Positions 13,201-21,490 of a stretch of 64,000 nucleotides of DNA are shown piece by piece (the first letter of the stretch is position 1; every line of letters starts with the position of its first letter). The notes under the pieces are model-generated. The model worked only from the letters and a program-made list of their open reading frames with translations. It did not search any database and had not been told where the DNA came from. The position numbers and the translations under genes are program-made. The stretch lies in the NCBI GenBank assembly GCA_036244855.1, contig BQKZ01004423.1, positions 26,093-90,092 of the forward strand. Reading direction: 5' to 3'. This DNA is from Temnopleurus reevesii (lineage: Eukaryota; Echinodermata; Echinoidea; Temnopleuroida; Temnopleuridae).

Positions 13201-16200
13201 AATATGAGGTTTGCTTGATAATCCTACGGTCACATACAATAATTGTCAATTCTCTTCCAGATGACAAATGCTTTCATCACAAGCCAATAAGTAAGTCATC
13301 ACAAGTTTTTCTCTCTCTTTTTTATCATATCATATTTGAGGGTTGCAGAAAAAAAATATTATCCAAGTATGGGTATTTGTATGTAGGCTTACCAACATGA
13401 TGTTCAGTGTATGCCACACTTCTCTGCGTCTCGATAGACCCAAAATCATTCAATGAAAATTCATCTTGTACAATCATTTTCTCAATACAAAATTCATACA
13501 CATCTATTATCATTAGAGAATATTCAGAACTGAAATTTCTAATGGCACTGTCCTTGACAATCATGATTATAATGATGGATTTGTAAATTAAAAATTTGAG
13601 TGAATTTTAAAGGTTGCCATAACAATTCCACCTCCATCTGGCCTACCCATTGAACACAAAAGAAACCAATATTTTAATTTCCCTTTAATAACATGGACAC
13701 AAAGAACCCTTGTATGACTTATTTTTACAAACATTCACTTACAAAAATATTAATATATTAAATCACACAGCCCATTGCACACATAAATTTGCTGACTTCT
13801 GTCTAACCCTTCAAATTTACGAATATTCATGAAAGTTCTGAAAAGAATGAAAGAAAAATTCCACAAATTGAAAGCGGCAGGGCAACAAACATCCATTGTA
13901 CTGTAAATTCGTGAGGGAAGTTCGAAACATCCCTCGTCTAATGCGACCTCAGACAAAACCAATTTTCAAAGCCTCAAACCACATGTTTTTTACATTTGAC
14001 AAGGGGTGCGTTGTTCACCCCTACTTAGTAGGGGATAGAAGCGCAACCAAGTGGTTTTGCGGTCAGTGCTTCAATCAGACAATTATAGATCCTCAATCTT
14101 TGTGATACTGGTATCCCTTTGACTAGATATGTATATGTATCAATCATAGATTGCATAAGTATGAAGGCCTAACTATTGCTATGTATTATTACATTACATG
14201 CCAAAATGAGAATATAAATAATAAATGTTTTTTAAGATAGCTCTTATCACCTCTTCATAAAGTGCTTTACAATTGCTGCTGCTTAATTGCCTTAGCTTTA
14301 TATGGGTAACCAGTTGTTTGAAGACAAACATGTAGCTCATCCTCCAAAACTGTACAACTGCCACTGCCTATAGGCATAAATATCTTGGTAACAATCAAAT
14401 ACTGTATTTATAAGCAAAAATTTCCACATGCATATATTTTCGAATTATGGGACCATTTTTACATTGAAGTGAGTTGTTATTTTTTTTTCATTGTTTGTAT
14501 ACAAATGAATGTGCATCATACTGAGCGGGAATTTCTGAGAAGCTTGGACCATATAATTCTTAAAAGTAAAACTCATACAGTATATAGATAACGATCTTGA
14601 TAACAATCATTATCAAATATGATTCACTATTAAATCATGCTGTTTGTTCCTTTTCACTTGACTATTTATCACATGACTTAATGTTCTTCGACAAGGCTCA
14701 TATCAGGGGAGGGACGATTTCAACATGTCAGCGCAGAGGGATTCATCATCATGGGAAAATATTTCCTTCAAATGTCTGATTTCATTTTTTTCTTTGCTAC
14801 TTCATCTGGATTCATTCAGCTAGGTATTGCAAGATGTCATATATTCAAGACTGCGGTTATCTCTCTGATATACAAGGCACCTTTCGCAAGTAGCTATATG
14901 ACAAGATTATTCAGTCAAATATACTGACAAAAAAAGGGTTTAACTTCACAATAACTTTCTTCGTGGATTGTGCAATGCAAAAAAAAGTATCAGAATAATA
15001 CATGTACCAGTGACTAACAAGATGTATTGTGATAAAACACTGTAATACAGTAGATTCATATTGTTCTGTGTAACATCAAAATGCACTTACAAAAGCAACA
15101 TTAGAATCTGTCTACTTCAGCAAAGGTGTTGTTCTGCCCTTTTTCTTGTCTTGAACATTATGAAATGCAGAGTTGGTGTTTTATCATCACAACCATTTTT
15201 GCAGTAAAAAGGAGCTCTATAGACTAGGTAATTCAAGTTCAATGGAGTGCAAATGAGCTTGTCATCAGGAGGCACTTGTGTAAAAGACCCAATGTTCTTT
15301 GTTTTCACCTGAATTGAGAATCAATCATCCCCTTGTCATTCAGAAAATTGAGCTCACATTAAAAGTGTAATTCAAAATTGAGAAATGATTGTTTATGGCT
15401 AAAACACTTGAATTGTGTTTGTGTGTGTGGTTAGATTGTTATGGGATCTTCATGTTATTTGATATTGAAAGACTTGCATTCAAAATATTAGTCTCATGTC
15501 AGATTAAAATTTGTTATTCAATTTACCTACATTGGAAGAACTTCATCATCAGATTTCAACAAGACAAAAATTTGGGGATATCCAGCAATTTCAATGTAAA
15601 TCATATCTATAAATGAGACGAAACTCTTCAAAATATTCATTGGCGGAAATGTGCTTAATACTCATAAGCATTTCAAAATGACTGTAAGTCATCAAAATTC
15701 CTCTAAATTCCATTAAAGTGCACACACGCACTCCAATTCAGCCCCAACAGATAAAATCAATTTTCAGATCAAAATTCACTTGTAAAGCAGATGATATTTT
15801 CGGAAATAATATTCATCCCAATTGTGCTCTTATACCATTACAGCAATAGCCCCAGGCAACGACTCTATTTTCATTAAGCAGAGAGAATTGATGCGCTCGT
15901 CCCACGACATGAACTTCAATGAGAACAAATTGCGTGTATCGTGTGGCTCATCTTTCATAAAAGATCCCTAAAAGGACAAGGAATCTGGTAATCTTTGCGG
16001 AATTTCCTCAATTCATGATGCAAAACCTCATATTTGGGCTGTTCAGTCATACCTAAGGCTTCCCATTCGCGTCTCAGCCAATTATTATTATTTTTTTTAA
16101 AGTAGTAAAAAATGATATAAACTATTTCAATAAAATAAACTGGCTTAAGGGTTAATACATGTAGATCTGTAAGTCGGTTCCAATATGATTAGCATTTAAT

Positions 16201-17000
16201 ACAAAGGAGCATTGAATTTGTGTTTGACTTAATTTTAGAGAAATAGATTACATTATGCTTAAAGATTTTGCTGTATATGTAAGAGACTCCCTCACTATGG
16301 GATGCACCATACTTGTGAATTTTCTGCAAGAAAACTTGGAGATGACAATCTTTTTTATTACAAATTTCATGTTGTTGACAAGTGCTGTAATCATAATTTG
16401 AAATTTTATTTGTTTCTTGGTTTTAATTACAAAGAAGGATATACATAATGGACCTAGGAGTCCTTAGGAACACCAAGCAGGTGAGATGCAAAGAGAGATG
16501 GACAAATAAAAAGAAAGAGGGGGAGATAAAAAGGGAAGGTGTCAGAAGATGAGGGGAATCTTTTTAATAAATATATCGAGTGTCATATTACCTCAGCAGC
16601 TCTGCCCTGGATCCTGTCGGTGTGCTCCGGATATTTCCTTTTTAAATATTCCATGATTAGAGGGCTCTCTCTGACCTTCTTGGGAGAAGTCCTCTGTAAA
16701 AGTGGAATCACAATAGTAAGTTAACTGTGACACGATAATGTTTATCACAATCTAGCACATCAATATCCATAACAAAACATTATTGTTATCAATTCACTCT
16801 AGCACATGTATAATAATTAATATTCATCATATCGTCATCCACATATCATACAAAAAATGGGAATCCGTAGAAAATCACACCACCACCACTATCACCACAA
16901 CCATCATCACCACCAATATCATTACCATCAATGCCATCATTATTACCGCCAAGAACTGCACCATCCTCCTCTTCCTTCTCTGCCTCCTCATCATCACCAA

Positions 17001-17056
<56 letters not shown>

Positions 17057-17388
17057 ACACCATCATAACCACAAACACTGCTATTATCCTAATCATCATC
17101 ACCATCATCTTCATTATCATCGCCAGCTTCACCACCACCACCATCACCACCACCACCATCACCACCATCATCACCACCAACATAATGAACATATACTCAC
17201 ATGTGAAGCTAAAGTAAGATTCTCTAGGTCCTCTGCATTCTCTATTCCAACGAGCGTATGTCTCTTGTTGAAGTTGTCTCTCCTTGTTTCTCTCCTTCTC
17301 ACTACACCTCCAGGGAGACTATCCGAATCACCCGAAAGAGACGATGCACTGTTATACTCCTGACTCACGCGTAACCCTCCTTTCTTTC
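1079..17388 (-). CDS. SKT/KIAA1217-SRCIN1 (p140Cap) family scaffold gene, partial at both ends (gene-level entry)
   Basis: Twelve exons on the minus strand join with GT-AG sites and matching phases at every junction, giving about 799 codons. From 5' to 3' they are 17388-17201, 16693-16592, 10473-10302, 9392-9194, 8788-8494, 7746-7329, 6924-6669, 5364-5236, 3256-3148, 2516-2465, 2080-1752 and 1227-1079. The family is recognised from collinear landmarks: KRHTL, then YLKRKYPEHT, RASMPVIRP..TKERPLG, YLQYKNETK, MPNEV, RALYVRAFP, IYIKD, YELED, IQDRTVLKIYE, then AMEQQIANLAGMV and a coiled-coil segment. The same order occurs in vertebrate SKT and SRCIN1. In vertebrates these proteins are cytoplasmic scaffolds; SRCIN1 restrains Src through Csk and binds cortactin and EB3, and SKT acts in notochord/disc development. 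Orthology to one or the other is not decided, because an invertebrate deuterostome may have one pre-duplication gene. The initiator exon is not seen and the 3' end is interrupted by an N at 1078. Confidence 0.9.
1752..2080 (-). CDS. SKT-family gene exon, RTPTPQ repeats, polyQ and coiled-coil start
   Basis: The exon is 329 nt, entering in phase 1 and leaving in phase 0. The acceptor is TTTTCCTGCCTAG and the donor AATATG/GTAAGG. The first half has three RTPTPQ units embedded in Gln/Pro-rich sequence. The second half turns into an amphipathic helix, SAMVLKHRSTDLRMQLKQIR then KMHLNM. This corresponds to the family segment MRRSVAELRLQLQQMRQLQLQN. The Gln tract is CAG/CAA-mixed and therefore likely stable. 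Confidence 0.88.
2465..2516 (-). CDS. SKT-family gene short exon
   Basis: The exon is 52 nt, entering in phase 0 and leaving in phase 1. The acceptor is CTTATATTCCAG and the donor AACAG/GTATAT. It encodes DAAQRPPGDRPAPPLRT. It is too short for ORF-based detection and was found by walking the frame between its neighbours; phases match on both sides. Confidence 0.72.
3148..3256 (-). CDS. SKT-family gene exon, conserved MEQQIANLAGMV helix
   Basis: The exon is 109 nt, entering in phase 2 and leaving in phase 0. The acceptor is CTTTGATAG and the donor CCACAG/GTAATT. It encodes ERISAMEQQIANLAGMVRSV then IGTHNGTPQRQGRSPQ. Vertebrate SKT has RERMQAMEKQIASLTGLVQS at the equivalent place, so this is a diagnostic family motif that starts the coiled-coil half of the protein. 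Confidence 0.92.
3347..3532. mobile_element. MITE-A: PIF/Harbinger-like foldback, copy 1
   Basis: The termini are GGGGTGTTGTTCAAAAG and its complement, with long AT-balanced inverted arms (TTGCAATTGATYGCAA type) and a central GATTTTGATTGG/CATGCGCG block. It is flanked by 3-bp TAT repeats. No coding capacity. It lies in the intron 3257-5235. Confidence 0.85.
4219..4344. mobile_element. MITE-B: GGGCCTGTAACATAAA foldback, copy 1
   Basis: The inverted termini are GGGCCTGTAACATAAA and TTTTATGTTACAGGCCC, with an inner palindromic ACTTACGATTAATATT. The flanks are CAT on both sides (3-bp target duplication). Related copies are at 20781-20907 and 47044-47172. Confidence 0.8.
4791..4970. mobile_element. 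Foldback element F (ACAGTGGAACCTC termini)
   Basis: ACAGCGAAACCTCTTTATAA at the left and the complementary TTATAACGAGGTTCCACTGT at the right bracket an AT-rich 180-bp element with internal TTATATCAGG motifs. Related sequence is at 46472-46636 and 47173-47299. Confidence 0.75.
5236..5364 (-). CDS. SKT-family gene exon, Pro-rich
   Basis: The exon is 129 nt, phase 2 to phase 2. The acceptor is TCCTTCCCTAG and the donor ACAAG/GTAGGC. It encodes PQSAPSTEGAVGARPGVHPG then ARPFSQPAPRTPNRLPPGEE. A longer open frame across the same bases is in the wrong phase for both neighbours. The exon is frame-neutral and could be skipped. It belongs to the disordered linker; RTPNRLPP is a plausible proline-directed or SH3-type site by inference only. 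Confidence 0.7.
5515..5682. mobile_element. MITE-C: ATATAAACTATTTCCG foldback, copy 1
   Basis: The inverted termini are ATATAAACTATTTCCGTAAA and TTTTTCGGAAATAGTTTATA. The interior carries the family landmarks TCCGTACGCC and ACAACAATCACAA. Relatives are at 16117-16262, 17614-17781, around 48387-48923, and 53578-53712. Confidence 0.8.
6495..6566 (-). CDS. Possible second duplicated cassette exon (72 nt), or decayed exon copy
   Basis: About 65 nt repeats the 3' end of the exon at 6669-6924, including the same donor GCAG/GTGAGC. The frame is open and reads EDCSRQPPLQKDGSHDGTLI then SHG, against GQPPLRRHGSHDGTFTSHG in the parent. A potential acceptor (ACTTTTAAAG) at 6568-6567 would make a phase 2 to phase 2, frame-neutral exon. 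The acceptor's pyrimidine tract is only moderate, so it may be unused. Confidence 0.4.
6669..6924 (-). CDS. SKT-family gene exon, Pro/Gln-rich linker
   Basis: The exon is 256 nt, entering in phase 1 and leaving in phase 2. The acceptor is CTTTACTTTACAG and the donor GCAG/GTGAGC. It starts VTKVIQNQVMSAPMPNGQPR and continues with Pro/His/Gln/Gly-rich sequence ending GSHDGTFTSHG. A 72-nt relative of its 3' end lies just downstream at 6495-6566. GC-rich codon content contrasts with the AT-rich introns. Confidence 0.8.
7329..7746 (-). CDS. SKT-family gene exon, Pro/Gly/Arg-rich linker
   Basis: The exon is 418 nt, entering in phase 0 and leaving in phase 1. The acceptor is GCTCTTTTAG and the donor CCAG/GTAAGA. 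It encodes a low-complexity chain rich in Pro, Gly, Arg and His: it opens ENFRRGVPER, has MTPERATLSGPV in the middle and two SATMPR repeats, and closes with SRPSSGDMVSRSTTP. It is markedly more GC-rich than the flanking introns. The sequence is poorly alignable, as expected for the disordered mid-region of SKT/SRCIN1, so assignment rests on frame, phase and splice sites. Confidence 0.8.
7935..8112. mobile_element. MITE-A copy 2 with TTA target duplication
   Basis: It begins GGGGGTGTTGCTCAAAAG and ends GAGCAACACCCC. It is flanked by TTA on both sides, the 3-bp target typical of PIF/Harbinger elements. It lies in the intron 7747-8493. Confidence 0.87.
8120..8275. mobile_element. Diverged relative of MITE-A
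   Basis: It contains degenerate AATCAACTGCAAATCAGTTG, GGGCATGAAACAATGATTTT and TTGCAACACCC blocks in the order of the family but with many substitutions. It lies immediately next to copy 2. Confidence 0.6.
8494..8788 (-). CDS. SKT-family gene exon, end of AIP3-like region plus linker
   Basis: The exon is 295 nt, entering in phase 2 and leaving in phase 0. The acceptor is CCTTTACATAG and the donor TCACTG/GTAATA. It opens with EIQDRTVLKIYEPG, matching NIQDRSLLKVYNKDP of vertebrate SKT. It then runs into a Ser/Thr/Pro linker with several SP/TP sites (GPSSPRSTTSTPVELDYYSE). A later TMTVPRN resembles the family's MVVPGNATIPRD motif. Two adjacent tyrosines in an acidic setting (ELDYYSEPE) are candidate tyrosine-kinase sites; this is inference from the family's Src link. 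Confidence 0.9.
9194..9392 (-). CDS. SKT-family gene exon, core of the AIP3-like region
   Basis: The exon is 199 nt, entering in phase 1 and leaving in phase 2. The acceptor is TTTTCTGCAG and the donor ACAGC/GTAAGT. It encodes LVYLQYKNETKRGLMPNEV, then GIDTVRALYVRAFPKQLNME, then EQPVRKIYIKDPTTEIFYEL and EDT. This is the most conserved block of the family: vertebrate SKT has LYLQYGDETK, MPNEI, IRALFVSAFP, YIKDESRNVYYEL. It corresponds to the domain named after yeast AIP3/Bud6. It is the single constant exon after the cassette array and accepts a phase-1 donor from any of the four cassettes. Confidence 0.93.
9793..9861 (-). CDS. Tandem duplicate cassette exon (copy 4, 69 nt, most diverged front half)
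   Basis: The exon is 69 nt, phase 1 to phase 1. The acceptor is CACCTCAAGAG behind a strong pyrimidine tract. The donor is CAAG/GTAGAG, weaker than the GTAAGA of its siblings. It encodes GGRQKWSMSVIRPAVNMTKE then RPQ. The core VIRPAVNMTKERP is again intact, but RLRASMP has become RQKWSMS and the last Leu is Gln. The reading frame is open throughout, with no stop or indel. Confidence 0.68.
9965..10033 (-). CDS. Tandem duplicate cassette exon (copy 3, 69 nt)
   Basis: The exon is 69 nt, phase 1 to phase 1. The acceptor lies after a long pyrimidine tract and a CACCTCAAGAG end; the donor is CTAG/GTAAGA. It encodes VGRLRASMPVIRPAVNMTKE then RPL, nearly the same peptide as the parent exon. The downstream intron (9862-9964) closely resembles the intron upstream of this copy (10034-10127), so copies 3 and 4 were duplicated recently together with flanking intron. 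Confidence 0.72.
10128..10196 (-). CDS. Tandem duplicate cassette exon (copy 2, 69 nt)
   Basis: The exon is 69 nt, phase 1 to phase 1. The acceptor is GATAGAG preceded by CCCTCTTATAGG and the donor CTGG/GTAAGAC. It encodes VGHLRSMMLVIRPAVNMTKE then RPL. The core VIRPAVNMTKERP is unchanged from the parent copy while the front half differs, with HLRSMML replacing RLRASMP. In-frame inclusion adds 23 residues. A second in-line AG (CTTATAG) would give a phase mismatch, so the nearer AG was chosen. No transcript support is available here. Confidence 0.7.
10302..10473 (-). CDS. SKT-family gene exon holding the parent copy of the duplicated cassette
   Basis: The exon is 172 nt, entering in phase 0 and leaving in phase 1. 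The acceptor is CCCATTTTTCAG and the donor CTAG/GTAAGA. The first part is acidic (ETDLDNMDNMDTMSEINTE). The last 69 nt encode GGRLRASMPVIRPAVNMTKE followed by RPL, the family segment just before the AIP3-like region. That 69-nt tail is the parent of three downstream tandem copies. An AG dinucleotide sits at the equivalent internal boundary (ACAAGAG), so the duplicated exons could have formed by using this cryptic acceptor. Confidence 0.9.
11388..11520. repeat. Tandem pair, 69-bp unit
   Basis: Two head-to-tail units begin ACAAAATGTTGGCTGTACAT and contain CAATGACGTTCAAATGAATA followed by CCAAATTCC triplication. A single diverged copy of the same block lies at 33908-33960 inside an insertion. 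Confidence 0.9.
12071..12337. repeat. Tandem pair, about 146-bp unit
   Basis: AATTTTCATTACAATAACAA begins both units (12071 and 12217). They are nearly identical through TTTACTCCATACTTA and differ at CCCCC versus CGGCC. A short hairpin (TCTAAAATGCATATTAGA) lies inside each unit. Confidence 0.9.
13018..14089. repeat. Intronic partner of the 1-1076 duplicate
   Basis: This copy sits inside the 6.1-kb intron between exons 16592-16693 and 10302-10473 and has normal flanks on both sides. It is therefore the natural context of the sequence. Confidence 0.95.
14090..16110. other. Intron segment with no supported feature
   Basis: AT-rich unique-looking sequence within the 6.1-kb intron. I see no exon with paired splice sites in a usable phase, no RNA gene, and only short A/T runs. 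Confidence 0.6.
16117..16262. mobile_element. MITE-C copy 2, diverged
   Basis: It starts GATATAAACTATTTCAATAA and ends TAGAGAAATAGATTACATTA, with the family interior AGTCGGTTCCAATATGATTA. The termini are eroded. Confidence 0.65.
16592..16693 (-). CDS. SKT-family gene exon, conserved KYP motif
   Basis: The exon is 102 nt (34 codons), phase 0 to phase 0. The acceptor is TTTTACAG and the donor GAG/GTAATA. It encodes a basic stretch (SPKKVRESP) followed by LIMEYLKRKYPEHTDRIQG. This matches in position and character the vertebrate SKT/SRCIN1 segment that reads EAFLEHLKQKYPHHA. A helical amphipathic motif here is conserved in the family; its function is not established from sequence. Confidence 0.87.
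16868..17185. repeat. CAC/ATC trinucleotide microsatellite in a 507-nt intron
   Basis: About 320 bp of CAC/ATC repeats includes a pure ATC run around 17000-17055. On the gene's sense strand this is a GAT/GGT run that starts soon after the donor at 17200. Long apparent open frames here (His-, Ile- and Met-rich) are products of the repeat. Confidence 0.95.
17201..17388 (-). CDS. SKT-family gene, most 5' recognised exon
   Basis: The exon is 188 nt. Its acceptor is a pyrimidine-rich tract ending CTGTAG and its donor is CAT/GTGAGT. It enters in phase 1 (two bases complete a codon) and leaves in phase 0. It encodes a Ser/Asp-rich stretch, then an Arg-rich stretch (RRRETRRDNFNKRHTL) and an acidic tail (ENAEDLENL). 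KRHTL corresponds to the RRHTLGG motif in the N-terminal part of vertebrate SKT. Because it enters in phase 1, at least one coding exon must lie upstream; I did not find it convincingly in the remaining 46 kb. A long GAT/GGT microsatellite begins about 20 nt past the donor. Confidence 0.8.
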
Positions 17389-17613
17389 CTACAGATCAAA
17401 CAAGAAAGAGAAAAAAATGAAAACTGTCATAAGCAATATGTTTTTCTCTGTGGAAATTGATTAGAGTATAAAACTACAAAAGTTTTCTATTATGTACATT
17501 TATGTAGGGTATCTCTAGCTATTATCTTTGTATTATTTCTGAGATAGTAGAAATCGTGTTGTAAGGAGAAAATTTTTATTTTGCATGAAAAGTGACGAAA
17601 TGAATATATCATG

Positions 17614-17781
17614 ATATAGAGTATTTCCGCAAAATAATGTGGGTCATGGACAATAGGTCTGTACGCAGTGTATTGAACTGTGTGAACACAACAATCAGAA
17701 GCCGGTTCCTATTTGAATAGCATTCAAAAGAGCATTGAATTGGCGTTCGACTTAATTTTACGGAAAAAGTTTATATCGCGT
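17614..17781. mobile_element. MITE-C copy 3
   Basis: ATATAGAGTATTTCCGCAAA opens and TTTACGGAAAAAGTTTATAT closes the element. The interior has GGACAATAGGTCTGTACGC and ACAACAATCAGAAGCCGG. It lies just upstream of the most 5' recognised exon. Confidence 0.8.
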
Positions 17782-18204
17782 CATATGAGATCCATAAGCA
17801 TTTCTATAAGATAGAAAGAAAACAAAGGTTCAACACCCATCAAAAGAGTATGATCACAGGTTTATAGAAAAACAAATAACTCCAATGAGTATACCACTGG
17901 ACAAAATATACATTGTAAATCATTTGTTACCATCTTCCTTACAATATTTCATACCTTTGCAGAATTTTACAAATGACATCCATTCCCAAAGCACCCTATG
18001 GTAACTAATAGCTAATGTATCCAAGAAATACAACACTTTTCACATCGTATGCATTCATTCTACATAAAATTACATTCCAGCAAGCCTGGGCTATTTCATT
18101 ACAATATCAATTTGCTCAGGGATGCTATGCATTCTGAACAGGACGTTGCTCCGACATGACCCACAAACTGCAGGAATGGGATGGGGTAGACGATATTCGC
18201 TGCT

Positions 18205-18478
18205 TTCCTCCTCTAAAGCTGATGCTCTCTCTCTCCTATTCTTTCTATCTCTCTCTTTTTCTCTCTCTCTCTCTGTCTCCTTCCCACCTCCCCCTCTCTC
18301 TCTCTCTCTCTCTCCCTTTCTTGCTCTCCTCTTCCCCTCTCTCCCTCCCTCCCCTCTCTCCCTCTCTATCTCTCCGTCCTTCCACCCCCCCTCTCTTCCT
18401 CTCCCCCTCCCCCTCTCTCTCTCTTCCTCTCCCTCTCCCTCCCTCCCTCTCTCTTTCTCCCTCTTTCTCCCTCTTCCA
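18205..18478. repeat. CT-rich polypyrimidine tract
   Basis: About 270 bp is almost purely C and T on the plus strand (CTCTCT with CCCTCC blocks). It is a candidate for triplex or H-DNA behaviour. Ser/Leu/Pro-rich frames here are artefacts. Confidence 0.95.
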
Positions 18479-19732
18479 TGTGAGAAAGCAACGGTGGGAA
18501 AGTTTCTGCTGGTTTGATGACAGTTCTATTCAGTAGGTACAGTTCTGGTTGAGAAGAAAGGTAATACTACCATAACAATTAATCCCCCGAACTTGGCTTC
18601 TTACAAATATCTCCACGCCCTCCATTTGGACTGAACAGAGGGAGGATAATTCACTAGTTTGTGGAAGAAAACTATGGGGGTGTACAAATGTAAGCCTACG
18701 TGTAGTTTGTACCCGTATAAAGATGAGATTATATTACAAGAATACTAGATATAACTTGAATGTACATGTATAGGTCCTATACATTTAACATCATTTGAAT
18801 ATAATGTAGTTTATATGTATATTCCATTCCTAGTCCGAAGTAAATATAACAATGAAAAGAGGACAATAACAGATTCAGAAATTATATCGATCTTTTCAGG
18901 AAAAGTAGGAAATGATCATATTGTAAATTGATTATTTGGTATCATTGACAAAATTACAATCAAATATGCACCGAAATCTAGTTAAAGATGGGGAGTCTAC
19001 ATGTATGAGAATATTTTGTAGACAAGATTTGACAAGAATGGAATAAATGTACATTATAAAAAATGTGACAACGTTTCATTTCTCTGCAAAGAAAATGATA
19101 ATTACGGATGTTTACATGTATAGGCTTGGCAAAATGAACTTTATTAACCTTGACTTTGAGTGAAGGCTTAATTCATTGACTTGAACCTTGAAAGATATTT
19201 TTTTATGAAGGGGTGGCACTATTAGTCATAATCCAATTAGACAAAAGTTGTTGAATTTGTAATGTTCAAACAAATTGGCTATACAGACTTTGGAACTATG
19301 AGAAAGGCACACACGGAACCAAAGTATGTATCAGACACTAGATAAAACTGGTAGGAACTAACTTTAAAGGGGAACCAATCCCTGGAATTATCATGATCAC
19401 ATTGAATGATAATAATAGGATAAACAATGAGCAAAATCGAAACAACCCATCCTAAAGTTACATATTTCAAAGTCAAACGTAAAGATATGACAATCCCTGC
19501 CGCTGATGTGGATCCGTGCAAGTATTGACCAAATCTGTAACAACATGTTGGAGAACTCCTCATTCAATCTGCATTCAAAATGTCACATTTCCTTCTATTT
19601 TAAAAAGAATCAACAAAGCGTTGGTATTCATTTCTCAATTCTGCACATATTTTGAGAAGATTTATGTTGAACCTAAATTTGAATTTGAATTTGTCCTTCA
19701 TCCATACATGTATTTTTTAGATTTCTATGTAC

Positions 19733-19965
19733 AAAGTGAAAGAGGAGTTCTAGTTGTCCAATATGATGTCACAGATTTTGCAGACGTTGCAGATCTCATG
19801 GATCCCCATAAGCGGCAGTGATGGTCATATCATTGTGAATATGAATATTCATAACTTTTTAACAAATCTTTGCCAATTTTTTTTCAAATTTTCACAGTTT
19901 GTTCAACTCATTTTCCTTCATTTACTAACAATACATCAATATCAGGGTGAAGTTACCCTTTATCT
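19733..19965. repeat. Dispersed repeat H, copy 1
   Basis: A block containing ATGATGTCACAGATTTTGCA, CATGGATCCCCATAAG and TTTGTTCAACTCATTTTCC is also present, diverged, at 21262-21490 in the same orientation. Confidence 0.6.
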
Positions 19966-20165
19966 TATGTTGAAACAACTGGAAAATTGAGCCTCCTATA
20001 CAAATGTTCTGGGTGTGAGGAAAGCTATATGGATGTACCTCTGGAGAGTGCAAACATAGTGGGTAAATATATATATACTTGCTAATTAAAGTGGTTGGAA
20101 GGAGAAAGGATAACAATAGGGAAAAGGTAGAGGAAAAGAATGAGTGGGAGCAGGAAGAGTGGAAG

Positions 20166-20230
20166 AGTGGAAAAGAAAGAGAGAGAGAGAGACAGAGAGA
20201 CAGAGAGAGAGAAGGAGAGAAGGTGAGAAA
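20166..20230. repeat. GA-rich microsatellite
   Basis: A run of GAGAGA/CAGAGA units about 60 bp long. Confidence 0.9.
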
Positions 20231-20780
20231 ATAGTTGGAAAGATAACATTCTATGTTCATATTAGACTACCCGATTCAAAATGAAAAAAAAATTGGGTGG
20301 AGACCAGAGAACTGGAGCAGTACTATAAATCACTCTTTAAAAAAAATAATTCTTTCAATCGGCAATCTTGGCATACATACTTCTTAGGCATCAAAATAAA
20401 AAAAAAACATTTGTACTTTAATACACATAGGATTAATCATATACAATGTCAACTTTTTCTACAAGGAACATCAAATATCAAACTGAATATATTTACATTT
20501 ATACAATATGAACTTGACATTTGTCAATCAATAACAGTGAATTATAACCAAGACAAAGATGAAGTGACACAACTTTAGTAAGTACAAGTACTGCTAGACC
20601 TTGCTCGAATAGCTTCATCAAACTGTATATATTCAGTCTCCTTTTATGTTTATTTGTTAATTTTCATTTTTTTTTCTTGCTCTATTAAAAAAGACTATAG
20701 TTTATGAAGGGAAGATCTTATCTATATTGTGTATGGAACAATAGACCTAATATGTTTGTATAAGATATGGACCAGTTCAT

Positions 20781-20907
20781 GGGCCTGTAACATAAAAGAG
20801 ATACAATAAAAAAAAAATCATATCTTTATGATACATGTTTTGCCATAGACTTACGATTAATAATTTAATCATCGTAAGTTTGAGTGCATTTTTTATGATA
20901 CAGGCCC
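20781..20907. mobile_element. MITE-B copy 2
   Basis: GGGCCTGTAACATAAAAGAG and TTTTTATGATACAGGCCC termini with the same ACTTACGATTAATAATTT interior as the copy at 4219. The target duplication is not obvious. Confidence 0.75.
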
Positions 20908-21261
20908 GTTATTTACCAATAAGGTGCGTTATACCAAGACGTGGAAGTAGCAAGGGGGAAGTGACAAAGTCTTGTACTTCTGTAGGCCTACTTTGATCCA
21001 TTAGTCTTATGGAACTTTAGGGGAACTTTTGCTGTAAGCAAATGGAGAAACATAAGATTTTGATAAAAATGTGAAAATTTGACACCACGTAGACCTTCCT
21101 ATTCATTTTTGTACTCAGAATTTCCCATTTTCTAAGTATATAGTATTGGTTTTTTCTGTTCGCATATGGTATAGCCATATATATTCTGCAAGCATTACAG
21201 AAAGAATACTGTTAATTCCTAATTTGAAATTTGATATTGATTATATTTTGAATAAATTTAG

Positions 21262-21490
21262 GTAAAAAGTGAATGGGTGATTGTCCATGTCTCACATCAC
21301 AGATTATGCAAATGTTGCTAACTCAAGGATGCCCACAAGAGGCACAATAAAAAAATTTGAAAATTCTTAACTTCTGAGCAAATTATCCCATATTTTCTCA
21401 ATTTTTCTCAGTTTGCTCATCTTGTTGTTCTTCATTCCATTACAGTACCACATTGTCTAGGGGCACTTGCAGGGGGGGAGTCCCCTTTTA
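21262..21490. repeat. Dispersed repeat H, copy 2
   Basis: It matches 19733-19965 through TCACAGATTATGCAAATG, AGGATGCCCACAAGAGGCA and CAGTTTGCTCATC. It is followed by GCACTTGCAGGGGGGGAG. Confidence 0.55.

Noticed and set aside
16783..17363. Long open frames rich in His, Ile or Met on both strands
   Set aside because: They are translations of the CAC/ATC microsatellite. The only real coding here is the minus-strand exon 17201-17388 in a different frame.
18122..18536. Ser/Leu/Pro-rich open frames of about 130 codons
   Set aside because: They read through a CT-rich low-complexity tract with no codon or splice signature.
19279..19563. 94-codon minus-strand hydrophobic frame
   Set aside because: No family resemblance, and it lies in what looks like dispersed repeat sequence with no splice context.
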